Shown here: positions 34,091 to 41,492 of the stretch, one piece after another | How the letters are laid out: every line of letters begins with the position of its first letter | Position numbering within the stretch: the first letter of the stretch is position 1 | From: Peterkaempfera bronchialis | GTDB lineage: Bacteria; Actinomycetota; Actinomycetes; Streptomycetales; Streptomycetaceae | DNA: 64,000 nt | Assembly: GCF_003258605.2 (NCBI RefSeq) | Contig: NZ_CP031264.1 | Location: 744,001 to 808,000 of the forward strand | Direction: 5' to 3' | The notes under the pieces: generated by a model | Seen by the model: only the letters and a program-made list of their open reading frames with translations | The model's database searches: none | Told to the model about the DNA's origin: nothing | Translations under genes and position numbers: made by a program

Positions 34091-35301
34091 CCGACGCCGC
34101 AGAGGCGGACCCCGCCGCCACCCCCGGACCCGCCCCGCTCCCCCACCGCCCCTCCGGCGCCCGGACCAGGGTGCTGTGGCTGGCCAAGGGGCTCGGCCGG
34201 GGCGGTGCCGAGCAACTGCTGGTCAACTGCGCCCGGCACCTGGACCGCGACCGCTACGAGGTCGAGGTCGCCTATGTGCTGCCGTGGAAGGACGCCCTGG
34301 TCCCCGCCCTTGAGGAGGCCGGGATACGGGTGCACTGCCTGGGCGGGGCCCACGGCACCCCCGGGCGGGCCGACCCGCGCTGGCCGCTGCGGCTGCGCCG
34401 CCTCGCCGCCGAGCGGCGCTACCGGCTGGTGCACACCCATATGCCGGTGCCTGCGGTGGCGGCGCGGCTGCTGCTGCGCGGGCCCGGGCTGCGGGGCGTA
34501 CGGCTGGTGCACACCGAGCACAACATGTGGGAGCGGTACCGGACCGCCACCCGCTGGGCCAATGCCGCCACCTACCGCCGCAACGACGCGGTGATCGCGG
34601 TCTCCCGGGCCGTCGCCGAGACCGTCTCCCCCCGGGCGCACCGGCTGGGCGACCGGCTCACGGTGGTGCACCACGGGCCGGACCTCTCCGGCGCCCCCAC
34701 CGGCCCGCTCGCCCGGGCCTCGGCCCGGGCGCTGCTGGGCGTGCCCGGGGACGCCGTGGTCGTCGGCAGCGTCGGCAACCTCACGGCGAAGAAGGACCAG
34801 CGGACACTGCTGGAGGCGCACGCCCGGCTGCGGCGCACCCACCCGGGCACGGTGCTGGTCCTGGTGGGCTCCGGGCCCCTGGAGGGGGAGCTGCGCGGCC
34901 GGGCGGCGGCGCTGGGCCTCACCGACGGCGCGGTCGTCTTCGCCGGGTCGCGGTCGGATGTACCGGCCCTGCTGCCGGGGCTGGACGTCTTCGCGCTGAG
35001 TTCCCGTCAGGAGGGGCTGCCGGTGGCGCTGATGGAGGCGATGGCCAGCGGGCTGCCCGCCGTGGTGACCCGCGTCGGCGGGATGCCGGAGGTGCTGGAC
35101 GACGGCGACCAGGGCCTGCTGGTGCCGCCCGCCGACCCGGACGCCCTCTGCCGCGCCCTGGCCCGGCTGGTGGGCGACGACGGGCTGCGCGCCCGGATGG
35201 GCGCGGCGGCCCGGGAGCGGTCGCGGTCCTTTGACGTCGCGGGGGCGCAGCGGGCGGTCGAGGCCGTGTACGAGCAGGTGCTGGGGGCCGGCCGCCGGTG
35301 A
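34087..35301 (+). CDS. Glycosyltransferase family 4
   Basis: 404 residues. GTG 34087 overlaps the kinase stop (GTGA) with GGAGGGGGAGG upstream. The acceptor side has VLWLAKGLGRGGAEQLLVN. The C-domain has VGSVGNLTAKKDQRTLLEA, LVLVGSGPLEGEL and the donor-site region SSRQEGLPVALMEAMASGLP with Glu-x7-Glu, ending VGGMPEVLDDGDQGLLVPP. All family elements are intact, in contrast with the two frameshifted GT4 genes elsewhere in the window. It is the second gene of the kinase, GT4, GNAT, membrane protein and aminotransferase operon, and probably extends the repeat unit. Confidence 0.93.
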   Translation: MTDAAEADPAATPGPAPLPHRPSGARTRVLWLAKGLGRGGAEQLLVNCARHLDRDRYEVEVAYVLPWKDALVPALEEAGIRVHCLGGAHGTPGRADPRWPLRLRRLAAERRYRLVHTHMPVPAVAARLLLRGPGLRGVRLVHTEHNMWERYRTATRWANAATYRRNDAVIAVSRAVAETVSPRAHRLGDRLTVVHHGPDLSGAPTGPLARASARALLGVPGDAVVVGSVGNLTAKKDQRTLLEAHARLRRTHPGTVLVLVGSGPLEGELRGRAAALGLTDGAVVFAGSRSDVPALLPGLDVFALSSRQEGLPVALMEAMASGLPAVVTRVGGMPEVLDDGDQGLLVPPADPDALCRALARLVGDDGLRARMGAAARERSRSFDVAGAQRAVEAVYEQVLGAGRR

Positions 35302-36518
35302 CCGCCACCCCCGCCCCAGAGCCGCCCCGCGAGAGCGGGCCGGGCCCGGCCGATGCGGTGAACGCCCTGAGCGCCCCTGCCGAGCCGCCGGACCACACCG
35401 ACAGCCCGGCCCCCGGGGCGGCGCCGCGGCGGGCTGTCGGGGGCCGGGGCGGTGGCGGTGCCGGGCTGCTGGTGCGGCCGTGGGTGGAGGGCGACCTGCC
35501 GGAGCTGCTGCGCCTGCTCACCGCCTCGCTCGCCGGAGGCCCCACCGGTGAGCGCAGCGCCGACTTCTTCACCTGGAAGCACCTGCGCAACCCCTTCGGG
35601 GTGAGCCCCGGCCTGGTCGCCGAGACCGGGGACGGCCGACTGGCCGGGGTGCGGCTCTTCCTGCGCTGGGAGTACGCCGCCGCCGGACGCCCGGTCCGCG
35701 CGGTGCGGCCGGTGGACACCGCCACCCACCCGGACTTCCAGGGGCGCGGCATCTTCCGCCGCCTCACCCTGGACCTGCTGGACCGGGTCGCGGACGACAC
35801 CGCCCTGGTCTTCAACACGCCGAACGCCAGCAGCCTCCCCGGCTATCTGAAGATGGGCTGGCAGCCGGCCGGACGGGTGCCCATCGCCGTGCGGCCGGTG
35901 CGGCCCGCCGCCTTCGCCCGGGGCGTACGCGCCGTGCTGGCCCGCCGGGCCGCCCCCGCGCCCCCGCAGGACGCCGGGGCCCGCTGCCCGCTGCCCGGCG
36001 CGGCCGACTGGTTCGCCGGGCAGCAGCGGGACGGCACCGCAGGCCCGCTGGCCGAGCTGCTGCGCGAGCGGGCGGAGGCCGACGCGGGCGACGCCCGGCT
36101 GGCGACCGTGCGCTCCGCCGCCTTTCTGCGCTGGCGCTACGGCGAGGCGCCGGGCCTGGACTACCGGGTGATCACCGTGGTCCGTGGCGGCGAGCTGGCC
36201 GGGGTGGCCTTCGGCCGACCGCGCCGCCGGGGCCCGCTCACCGAGTTCACCCTGGCGGATGCGGTGGTCCGCCCCGGCGACCGGGCCACTGCGGCCCGGC
36301 TGCTGCGGATGGCCGCCCGCTCCGGCTGCGACCATGTGGCCACCCATCTGGCGGCGGGCACCGAGCCGGCCGCCGCCGCGCTGCGCAGCGGCTACCTCAC
36401 CGCGCCGCGCGCCGGGATGACGCTGGTGTCGCGCGCCCCCGGCGGCGGGCCGGGGCCGGGCGGGGCCGGGGGCGTCGCCGGCTGGCGGTTCGCCCTGGGC
36501 GACCTGGAGGTCTTCTGA
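35298..36518 (+). CDS. GNAT-family N-acetyltransferase of the polysaccharide operon
   Basis: 406 residues. A Pro-rich disordered leader of about 55 residues precedes the GNAT core. LLVRPWVEGDLPELLRLL starts the fold, DTATHPDFQGRGIFRRL is the acetyl-CoA pyrophosphate-binding motif, and VFNTPNASSLPGYLKMGW completes the domain. A second, less conserved half (about 240-400) may be a degenerate repeat of the fold. It could acetylate an amino sugar or an aminoacyl group of the glycan. GTG 35298 overlaps the GT4 stop by four bases, and its own TGA shares one base with the next ATG, so the operon is fully coupled. Confidence 0.8.
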   Translation: MTATPAPEPPRESGPGPADAVNALSAPAEPPDHTDSPAPGAAPRRAVGGRGGGGAGLLVRPWVEGDLPELLRLLTASLAGGPTGERSADFFTWKHLRNPFGVSPGLVAETGDGRLAGVRLFLRWEYAAAGRPVRAVRPVDTATHPDFQGRGIFRRLTLDLLDRVADDTALVFNTPNASSLPGYLKMGWQPAGRVPIAVRPVRPAAFARGVRAVLARRAAPAPPQDAGARCPLPGAADWFAGQQRDGTAGPLAELLRERAEADAGDARLATVRSAAFLRWRYGEAPGLDYRVITVVRGGELAGVAFGRPRRRGPLTEFTLADAVVRPGDRATAARLLRMAARSGCDHVATHLAAGTEPAAAALRSGYLTAPRAGMTLVSRAPGGGPGPGGAGGVAGWRFALGDLEVF

Positions 36519-38155
36519 TGCGGTCCCGCCACGAGCTGGCCGCGCTGCCCGCCCGCTGGGCCCGCCGGGTGCCGTGGGCCTCCTGCGTGGCGGGCCTGCT
36601 GGTGTCCGGCTATGTGGCGATGTTCGCCTGGGGCATGGCGCACACCTCGTACGACATCTGGGGTGCGCTGCTGATCCTGCCGGTGCTGATGGCGGTGAGT
36701 ACGCCGATCCTGGGCCGGATCGCCGCCGTCAACCCCGAGCCGAGGATCTTCAAGCTGCTGATGATGGCGATGGCGCTCAAGCTGCTCTGCGCCTTCCCCC
36801 GCTATCTGATGGCGTTTGTGCTGTACGGCGGCCAGGCCGACGCCAGGATGTACGACGAGAAGGGCCGGGCCCTGACCGCTGCGCTGGAGCAGGGGACCCT
36901 GCTCCAGAACGGCGGCCACTACGACCTGGGCATGAAGGTGGCCGGCACCGGCTTCGTCATCATCGTCACCGGCGTGGTCTACCTGGTGACCGGCCCCTCC
37001 CTGCTGGGCGGCTTCCTGGTCTACTCCTGGCTCGGCTTCTGGGGGCTGCTGCTCTTCTGGCGGGGGGTGCAGATCGCCTTCCCGGAGGCGGAGTCGCGCC
37101 GCTACGCCAAGCTGCTCTTCTTTCTGCCGTCGCTGCTCTTCTGGCCGTCCAGCATCGGCAAGGACGCCTGGATGATGCTCTGCCTGGGCGCCACCGCGTA
37201 CGGCACGGCCCGGCTGCTGGAGCGGCGGCGCGGGGCGTTCGCCTGGATCGCCGCCGGTTCGCTGGGCACCGGGATGGTCCGCCCGCATGTGACGGTGCTC
37301 GCCGGGGCCGGGCTGGTGATCGCCTATGTGCTGCGGCGGCGGCCCAAGGAGGTCAGCGCGCTGGGGCCGCTGCGCACCATCCTCACCGTCGCCGTGCTGG
37401 GGGTCGGGGTGATGCTGATGCTCCAGCAGGTCAGCTCGTTCTTCGGCACCGCGGGGGCGGGGCAGGTCGACCAGGTGCTCCAGGAGACGGCACGCCGCAC
37501 CTCGCAGGGCGGCTCCCAGCTGACCGCGACCGCCGGGGCGGGGATCAGCGACGACGCGGCGCCGAGTGTCAGCCTGTCACCGCTGGGGCTGCCGATGGCG
37601 GTGGTGACGGTGTTGTTCCGGCCATTCCCGTTCGAGGCGTCCAACCTCCAGAACCTGGTGCAGTCGGTGGAGTGCTTTGCGCTGCTGATCGTCTTCATCC
37701 GGTCCTGGCCCCGGCTGCGCCAGGTGCCCCGGCTCTTCGTGCGGCGGCCGTACATGGCCTTCACGGTCGTCTATACGCTGCTGTTCTGCTGGGCGTTCTC
37801 CAGCATCAACAACATGGGCATCCTGTCCCGGGAGCGGGTGCAGGTGCTGCCGCTGGTACTGGTGCTGCTGGTGATCCCCAGACCGCCCGCCGTCCGCCCG
37901 CTGCCCCGGCAGCGGGCGGTGGAGTGGCTGGCCGAGCCCGGTCAGTGGCGGGACCGGGCCTGGCCCGGGGCCGAACCGCCCGACTCCCGGCTGGTGCCGC
38001 TGCGCACCGCCGTACCGCGCCGCCCACCGCCGACTCCACCGGCGACAGCCGCGCCACCATCGCCACCGCCGCACCGGCCGTACCGGCCACGCCCACCGCA
38101 CCCACCGCACCCGCCGCACCCGCCGTACCCGCCGCACTCCAGGGGGATCGACTGA
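36518..38155 (+). CDS. Polytopic membrane protein, possible polysaccharide polymerase
   Basis: 545 residues with roughly ten membrane helices spread over residues 15-450. A conserved-looking segment FFLPSLLFWPSSIGKDAWMM and a long loop with SINNMGILSRERVQVLPL resemble the Wzy-like multi-spanning proteins of exopolysaccharide clusters. I cannot assign a named family. Its position between a GNAT gene and an aminotransferase gene, downstream of a Wzz/BY-kinase, makes a polymerase role plausible. The last 70 residues are a cytoplasmic, Pro-rich tail with PPHPPHPPHPP repeats encoded by a 9-bp repeat near 38095-38141. ATG 36518 shares one base with the previous stop. Confidence 0.7.
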   Translation: MRSRHELAALPARWARRVPWASCVAGLLVSGYVAMFAWGMAHTSYDIWGALLILPVLMAVSTPILGRIAAVNPEPRIFKLLMMAMALKLLCAFPRYLMAFVLYGGQADARMYDEKGRALTAALEQGTLLQNGGHYDLGMKVAGTGFVIIVTGVVYLVTGPSLLGGFLVYSWLGFWGLLLFWRGVQIAFPEAESRRYAKLLFFLPSLLFWPSSIGKDAWMMLCLGATAYGTARLLERRRGAFAWIAAGSLGTGMVRPHVTVLAGAGLVIAYVLRRRPKEVSALGPLRTILTVAVLGVGVMLMLQQVSSFFGTAGAGQVDQVLQETARRTSQGGSQLTATAGAGISDDAAPSVSLSPLGLPMAVVTVLFRPFPFEASNLQNLVQSVECFALLIVFIRSWPRLRQVPRLFVRRPYMAFTVVYTLLFCWAFSSINNMGILSRERVQVLPLVLVLLVIPRPPAVRPLPRQRAVEWLAEPGQWRDRAWPGAEPPDSRLVPLRTAVPRRPPPTPPATAAPPSPPPHRPYRPRPPHPPHPPHPPYPPHSRGID

Positions 38156-39345
38156 TGACCGCAGACCTGCCCGCAGCCCTGGGCGGCACGCCCGCCTTCC
38201 CCGAGGGGCTGCCGCTCACCGTCGTCCGGGCACCCGACCGGGACGGGCTGCTGCGCCGTCTGGGCACCGTCCTGGACAGCGGTCAGCTGACCAATGGGCC
38301 GACCGTCGCCGAGTTGGAGGAGAGCGCCGCCAAGCTGCTGGAGGTGGACCATGTGGTGGCCGTCTCCAACTGCACCGCCGGGCTGATGCTGGTGCTCCAG
38401 GCCGCCGGGGTGGGGGCCGGCCGGCCGGTGGTGATGCCCGGCTTCACCTTCTCCGCGACCGCGCACGCCGCGCACTGGGCGGGCGGGGTGCCGCTCTTCG
38501 CGGAGGCGCTGGAGGAGAACATCACCCTGGACCCGGAGGACGCCGCCGCCCGGCTGGCCGCCGCCGGGTCGCCGGCCGCGCTGATGGCCACCCATGTCTA
38601 CGGCACCCCGTGCCGGGTCGAGCGGTTGCAGGAGGTGGCCGACGCCGCCGGGGTGCCGCTGGTGTACGACGCGGCGCACGGCCTGGGCAGCCGCCGGGCC
38701 GGTACCCCGGTGGGCAACTTCGGCCTCGCCGAGGTGTTCTCCATGAGCCCCACCAAGGTGGCGGTGGCCGGTGAGGGCGGGCTGGTCGCCACCCGCGACG
38801 GAGCGCTGGCCGCGACGCTGCGCTGCGCCCGCGACTACGGCAACCCCGGCGACTACGACACCCTCTTCCCCGGCCTCAACGCCCGGATGAGCGAGCTGCA
38901 CGCCGCGGTGGCGCTCAGCTGGCTGGCGGGGCTGGAGGAGCGGGTGGCCCACCGGGGGGCGCTGGCGGGCGAGTTCAGCTCGACCGTCGCCGGGCTGCCG
39001 GGCCTGCGGATCGCGGTCCCGGACGAGGGCGACATCTCCACCTTCAAGGACCTCACCCTGATCCTGGATCCGGACCGCTTCGGCCTGACCGCCCTGGAGC
39101 TGTCCCGCGCCCTCAAGGCGGAGGGCGTGGACACCCGCCGCTACTTCCACCCCCCGGTGCACCGGCAGCGGGCCTACGCCCACCTCGGCCAGGCCGAGGC
39201 GCTGCCCCGTACGGACCGGCTCGCCGACTCGGTGCTCACCGTCCCGCTCTGGACGCAGATGGACGCCGCGACGGTGCGGCGGACGGCGGACGCGGTGGTG
39301 CGCATCCACGGGCGGGCCGAGCAGCTGCGCTCGCACGGCGTCTGA
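38155..39345 (+). CDS. PLP-dependent sugar aminotransferase, DegT/DnrJ/EryC1/StrS family
   Basis: 396 residues. SGQLTNGPTVAELEE near the N-terminus, the NCTAGL phosphate-binding loop, PGFTFSATAHA, YDAAHGLGS (with the PLP-contacting Asp), and MSPTKVAVAGEGG with the Schiff-base Lys201 define the family. NARMSELHAAVAL and the C-terminal RRYFHPPVHRQ are also typical. These enzymes convert 4- or 3-keto sugar nucleotides to amino sugars, as PglE does in bacillosamine synthesis. With the acetyltransferase at 2.0 kb and the PglC-like enzyme at 7.5 kb it suggests a diamino or amino-deoxy sugar, but the required 4,6-dehydratase is not seen. The ATG shares one base with the preceding stop, ending the operon. 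Confidence 0.92.
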   Translation: MTADLPAALGGTPAFPEGLPLTVVRAPDRDGLLRRLGTVLDSGQLTNGPTVAELEESAAKLLEVDHVVAVSNCTAGLMLVLQAAGVGAGRPVVMPGFTFSATAHAAHWAGGVPLFAEALEENITLDPEDAAARLAAAGSPAALMATHVYGTPCRVERLQEVADAAGVPLVYDAAHGLGSRRAGTPVGNFGLAEVFSMSPTKVAVAGEGGLVATRDGALAATLRCARDYGNPGDYDTLFPGLNARMSELHAAVALSWLAGLEERVAHRGALAGEFSSTVAGLPGLRIAVPDEGDISTFKDLTLILDPDRFGLTALELSRALKAEGVDTRRYFHPPVHRQRAYAHLGQAEALPRTDRLADSVLTVPLWTQMDAATVRRTADAVVRIHGRAEQLRSHGV

Positions 39346-39492
39346 GCGCGCCGGACCCGGGGCGCGCGCGGCCTCGGACGGGCTCCTCGCGGGGCCGGTC
39401 CGCAGCCGTGCGCGCCCTCGTTCGTCTGCGATCACTCCGCTGATCACTCCGCCGCACAACGGCCGGATGTCGAGGGTCACATGCACAACCAC

Positions 39493-39532
39493 TTGACAAC
39501 CTCGCCGACGCTTGGTGACCGTTTTTCATACT
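39493..39532 (+). promoter_or_regulatory. Candidate promoter region for the DUF6643-like gene
   Basis: A consensus TTGACA lies at 39493-39498 inside an AT-rich patch unusual for the window (GTTTTTCATACTTTC at 39521-39535). No -10 sits at the ideal 17-base distance; CATACT at 39527-39532 is too far. Upstream, GATCACTCCGCT is directly repeated at 39430-39453. Weak but suggestive. Confidence 0.3.
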
Positions 39533-39621
39533 TTCAACGCAAGTGTGGAGAGGAAGTCTCGGCAAACACACCAACTCCGTGCCCTACCGGTCTCCTCAGC
39601 AGGCACAAGGTGTCCTACGGT

Positions 39622-40233
39622 ATGCGCATGACCTCCCCGCGCTCCTTCGACGGAGTCGGCTACTACGCTCCGTCCTTCTCCTCGGACACGCCCATCTACG
39701 ACAGCCTGGTCGCAGAACGCGGAGTCCCCCAGATCGCCCCGATCAATGTGCCGGCTGCCCTTCCGCCGGCCATGCCGTCCCCCTATGAGCAGCCGCGCTA
39801 CGGCGGCTATGAACCGGCCTCCAACCTGCCCGCGCTGCCGCCCGCCCGCCCGGCGCTGGGCCCCGGTCCGAGCAGCAGCCACCTGCCTCCGCAGGCCCCC
39901 GCCCCGCAGTACGCGGCGGCCCCGCAGGCACCCCAGTACGGCGCTCCCCAGCCGTATGTCCCCAACCAGCGGATGGCCGCCCCCGGGCAGGGCATGCCGC
40001 CGCAGGGCATGCCCAGCGCGCCGCAGGGCGGCCAGGGCCAGCCGGGCGGCTACGGCTACCCCGGTCCGGGCCAGGGCTTCGGCGGCAACGGCCTGCGGCC
40101 CGCCGCCCCGGTGGCGCCGGTCGCCCCCGTCGCTCCGGTCCGGCCGATGCCGCAGCGCCCCGCAGCGCCCACCCAGTACGGCGACCAGCAGCAGCAGCAG
40201 TACCCGCGTGGCGGTGGCTACCCGGGGTACTGA
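39622..40233 (+). CDS. Pro/Gln/Gly-rich conserved streptomycete protein (DUF6643-like)
   Basis: 203 residues from ATG 39622, with AAGGTG nine bases before it. The first 45 residues are conserved-looking: MTSPRSFDGVGYY, then TPIYDSLVAERGVPQIAPI, as in small streptomycete proteins of the DUF6643 type. The remainder is low complexity: repeated APQYAAAPQAPQYGAP, MPPQGMPSAPQGGQG, VAPVAPVAPV and a QQQQQ tract. It has no membrane segment or catalytic motif and is likely disordered. Function is unknown. It is followed by two strong hairpins. Confidence 0.75.
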   Translation: MRMTSPRSFDGVGYYAPSFSSDTPIYDSLVAERGVPQIAPINVPAALPPAMPSPYEQPRYGGYEPASNLPALPPARPALGPGPSSSHLPPQAPAPQYAAAPQAPQYGAPQPYVPNQRMAAPGQGMPPQGMPSAPQGGQGQPGGYGYPGPGQGFGGNGLRPAAPVAPVAPVAPVRPMPQRPAAPTQYGDQQQQQYPRGGGYPGY

Positions 40234-40323
40234 CCGGCACACCCACCGCACGACCCCGGTGCCGCGCCGCACCGGAGGAGCATGGGCCCCTCCTGCCCGC
40301 CCCGGGCCAGGAGGGAGGGTCTG

Positions 40324-40358
40324 CACCGGGCCGATCGGGTTTCCCGATCGGCCCGGTG
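40324..40358. terminator. Very strong 16-bp perfect hairpin
   Basis: CACCGGGCCGATCGGG (40324-40339) pairs perfectly with CCCGATCGGCCCGGTG (40343-40358) around a TTT loop. A second inverted repeat (CCTCCTG with CAGGAGG) lies just upstream at about 40286-40317. Together they should terminate the DUF6643-like gene efficiently. Confidence 0.8.
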
Positions 40359-40388
40359 GCATCTCCGGCCCGGCGCCCGCGCGCCCGC

Positions 40389-40420
40389 ATACCGCCCGGA
40401 TACCGCCCGGATACCGCCCG
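40389..40420. repeat. 11-bp tandem repeat ATACCGCCCGG, three copies
   Basis: Units at 40389-40399, 40400-40410 and 40411-40420 (the last lacks one base), with a fourth partial ATACCG at about 40427. The array lies about 50-80 bases ahead of the MOSC gene start. An 11-bp period equals one helical turn, as in operators bound by OmpR-type regulators. Confidence 0.75.
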
Positions 40421-40471
40421 CCCTTGATACCGCGAGCGCCCGCACCGGCCGCCACCTGGCACCATGGCCGC

Positions 40472-41353
40472 ATGCCACGCCTGAGCGCCCTGTACGTCCA
40501 CCCGCTGAAGTCCGCCCGCCGGCTGAGCCCCGCCTCCGCCCCGGTCGAGCCGTGGGGGCTGGCCGGAGACCGGCGCTGGATGCTGGCCGCCCGCGACGGC
40601 CGCTTCGTCAGCCAGCGTGACCACCCCCGGCTGGCGCTGGTCCGGGTCGAGCCCCGGCCGGACGGCGGCCTGCTGATCACCGCCCCCGGAGCCGAACCGC
40701 TGCATGTCGACGCCCCGTCCGCCGAGCGCGGCGACCCGCTCGCCGACGTCCACGTCTGGGGCACCCCCTTCCAGGCCGCCGCAGCCGGGAAGGAGGCCGA
40801 CGTCTGGTTCGCCGAACTGCTCGACGCCGATCTGCGGCTGGTGCACCTGGACGACCCCCGCCGCCGCCCGTCGGACCCTGAGTACGCCCCCGGCGGGACG
40901 GTCTCGATGGCCGACGGCTTCCCGCTGCTGCTCACCACCACCGCCTCACTGGACGCGCTCAATGCGCACATCGCCGCCGACCACCCCGGCGACCCGGTCG
41001 CGGGCGCCCCGCTGCCGATGGCCCGGTTCCGCCCCAACCTGGTGGTCGACGGCACCGAGCCGTGGGCGGAGGACGGCTGGCGGCGGATCCGGGTCGGCGA
41101 GGTGGCCTTCCGGGTGGTCAAGCCCTGCACCCGGTGCGTGGTCACCACCACCGACCAGGAGACCGGCGTACGCGGCGCGGAGCCGCTGCGCGCCCTGGGC
41201 AGGCACCGCCGGTTCGGCAAGGGCCTGGTCTTCGGGCAGAACCTGGTGCCCGAGCGCCCCCCGGGCCGCATCGGCGACGTACTGGGCACCCTCCATCTCG
41301 GCGACCCGGTGACCGTGCTGGAGGAGGGGCCGCGCCCGGTCCCCGGAAGGTGA
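40472..41353 (+). CDS. MOSC domain protein with N-terminal beta-barrel (YcbX-like)
   Basis: 293 residues. The N-terminus LYVHPLKSARRLSPASAPVE and WGLAGDRRWMLAARDGRFVSQR are typical of MOSC_N. The MOSC domain has RFRPNLVVDGTEPWAEDGW and PCTRCVVTTTDQETG, with Cys219 as the likely sulfur- or molybdenum-cofactor ligand. GKGLVFGQNLVPE follows. YcbX/mARC-type proteins bind molybdenum cofactor and reduce N-hydroxylated compounds with partner reductases. ATG 40472 lacks a clear ribosome site; an out-of-frame ATG lies eight bases earlier. No ferredoxin domain is fused, so a separate electron donor is needed. Confidence 0.87.
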   Translation: MPRLSALYVHPLKSARRLSPASAPVEPWGLAGDRRWMLAARDGRFVSQRDHPRLALVRVEPRPDGGLLITAPGAEPLHVDAPSAERGDPLADVHVWGTPFQAAAAGKEADVWFAELLDADLRLVHLDDPRRRPSDPEYAPGGTVSMADGFPLLLTTTASLDALNAHIAADHPGDPVAGAPLPMARFRPNLVVDGTEPWAEDGWRRIRVGEVAFRVVKPCTRCVVTTTDQETGVRGAEPLRALGRHRRFGKGLVFGQNLVPERPPGRIGDVLGTLHLGDPVTVLEEGPRPVPGR

Positions 41354-41492
41354 ACGATCGGGTCGTGGTTCCGGCCACCCGGCACGGATGATCTTCGCCG
41401 AGGCGCTACGGTGGGGCGACGGCTCCGCCCACGGCCGTCCCCGTGGGCGCTGCCGCGGCACGGCCGGACGAGAGGTGGGGACGCGTTCCGCT

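Noticed and set aside
39481-39621. Upstream ATG for the DUF6643-like protein
   Set aside because: The extra residues fall on the AT-rich promoter-like patch, have poor codon bias and do not match the conserved start of the family.
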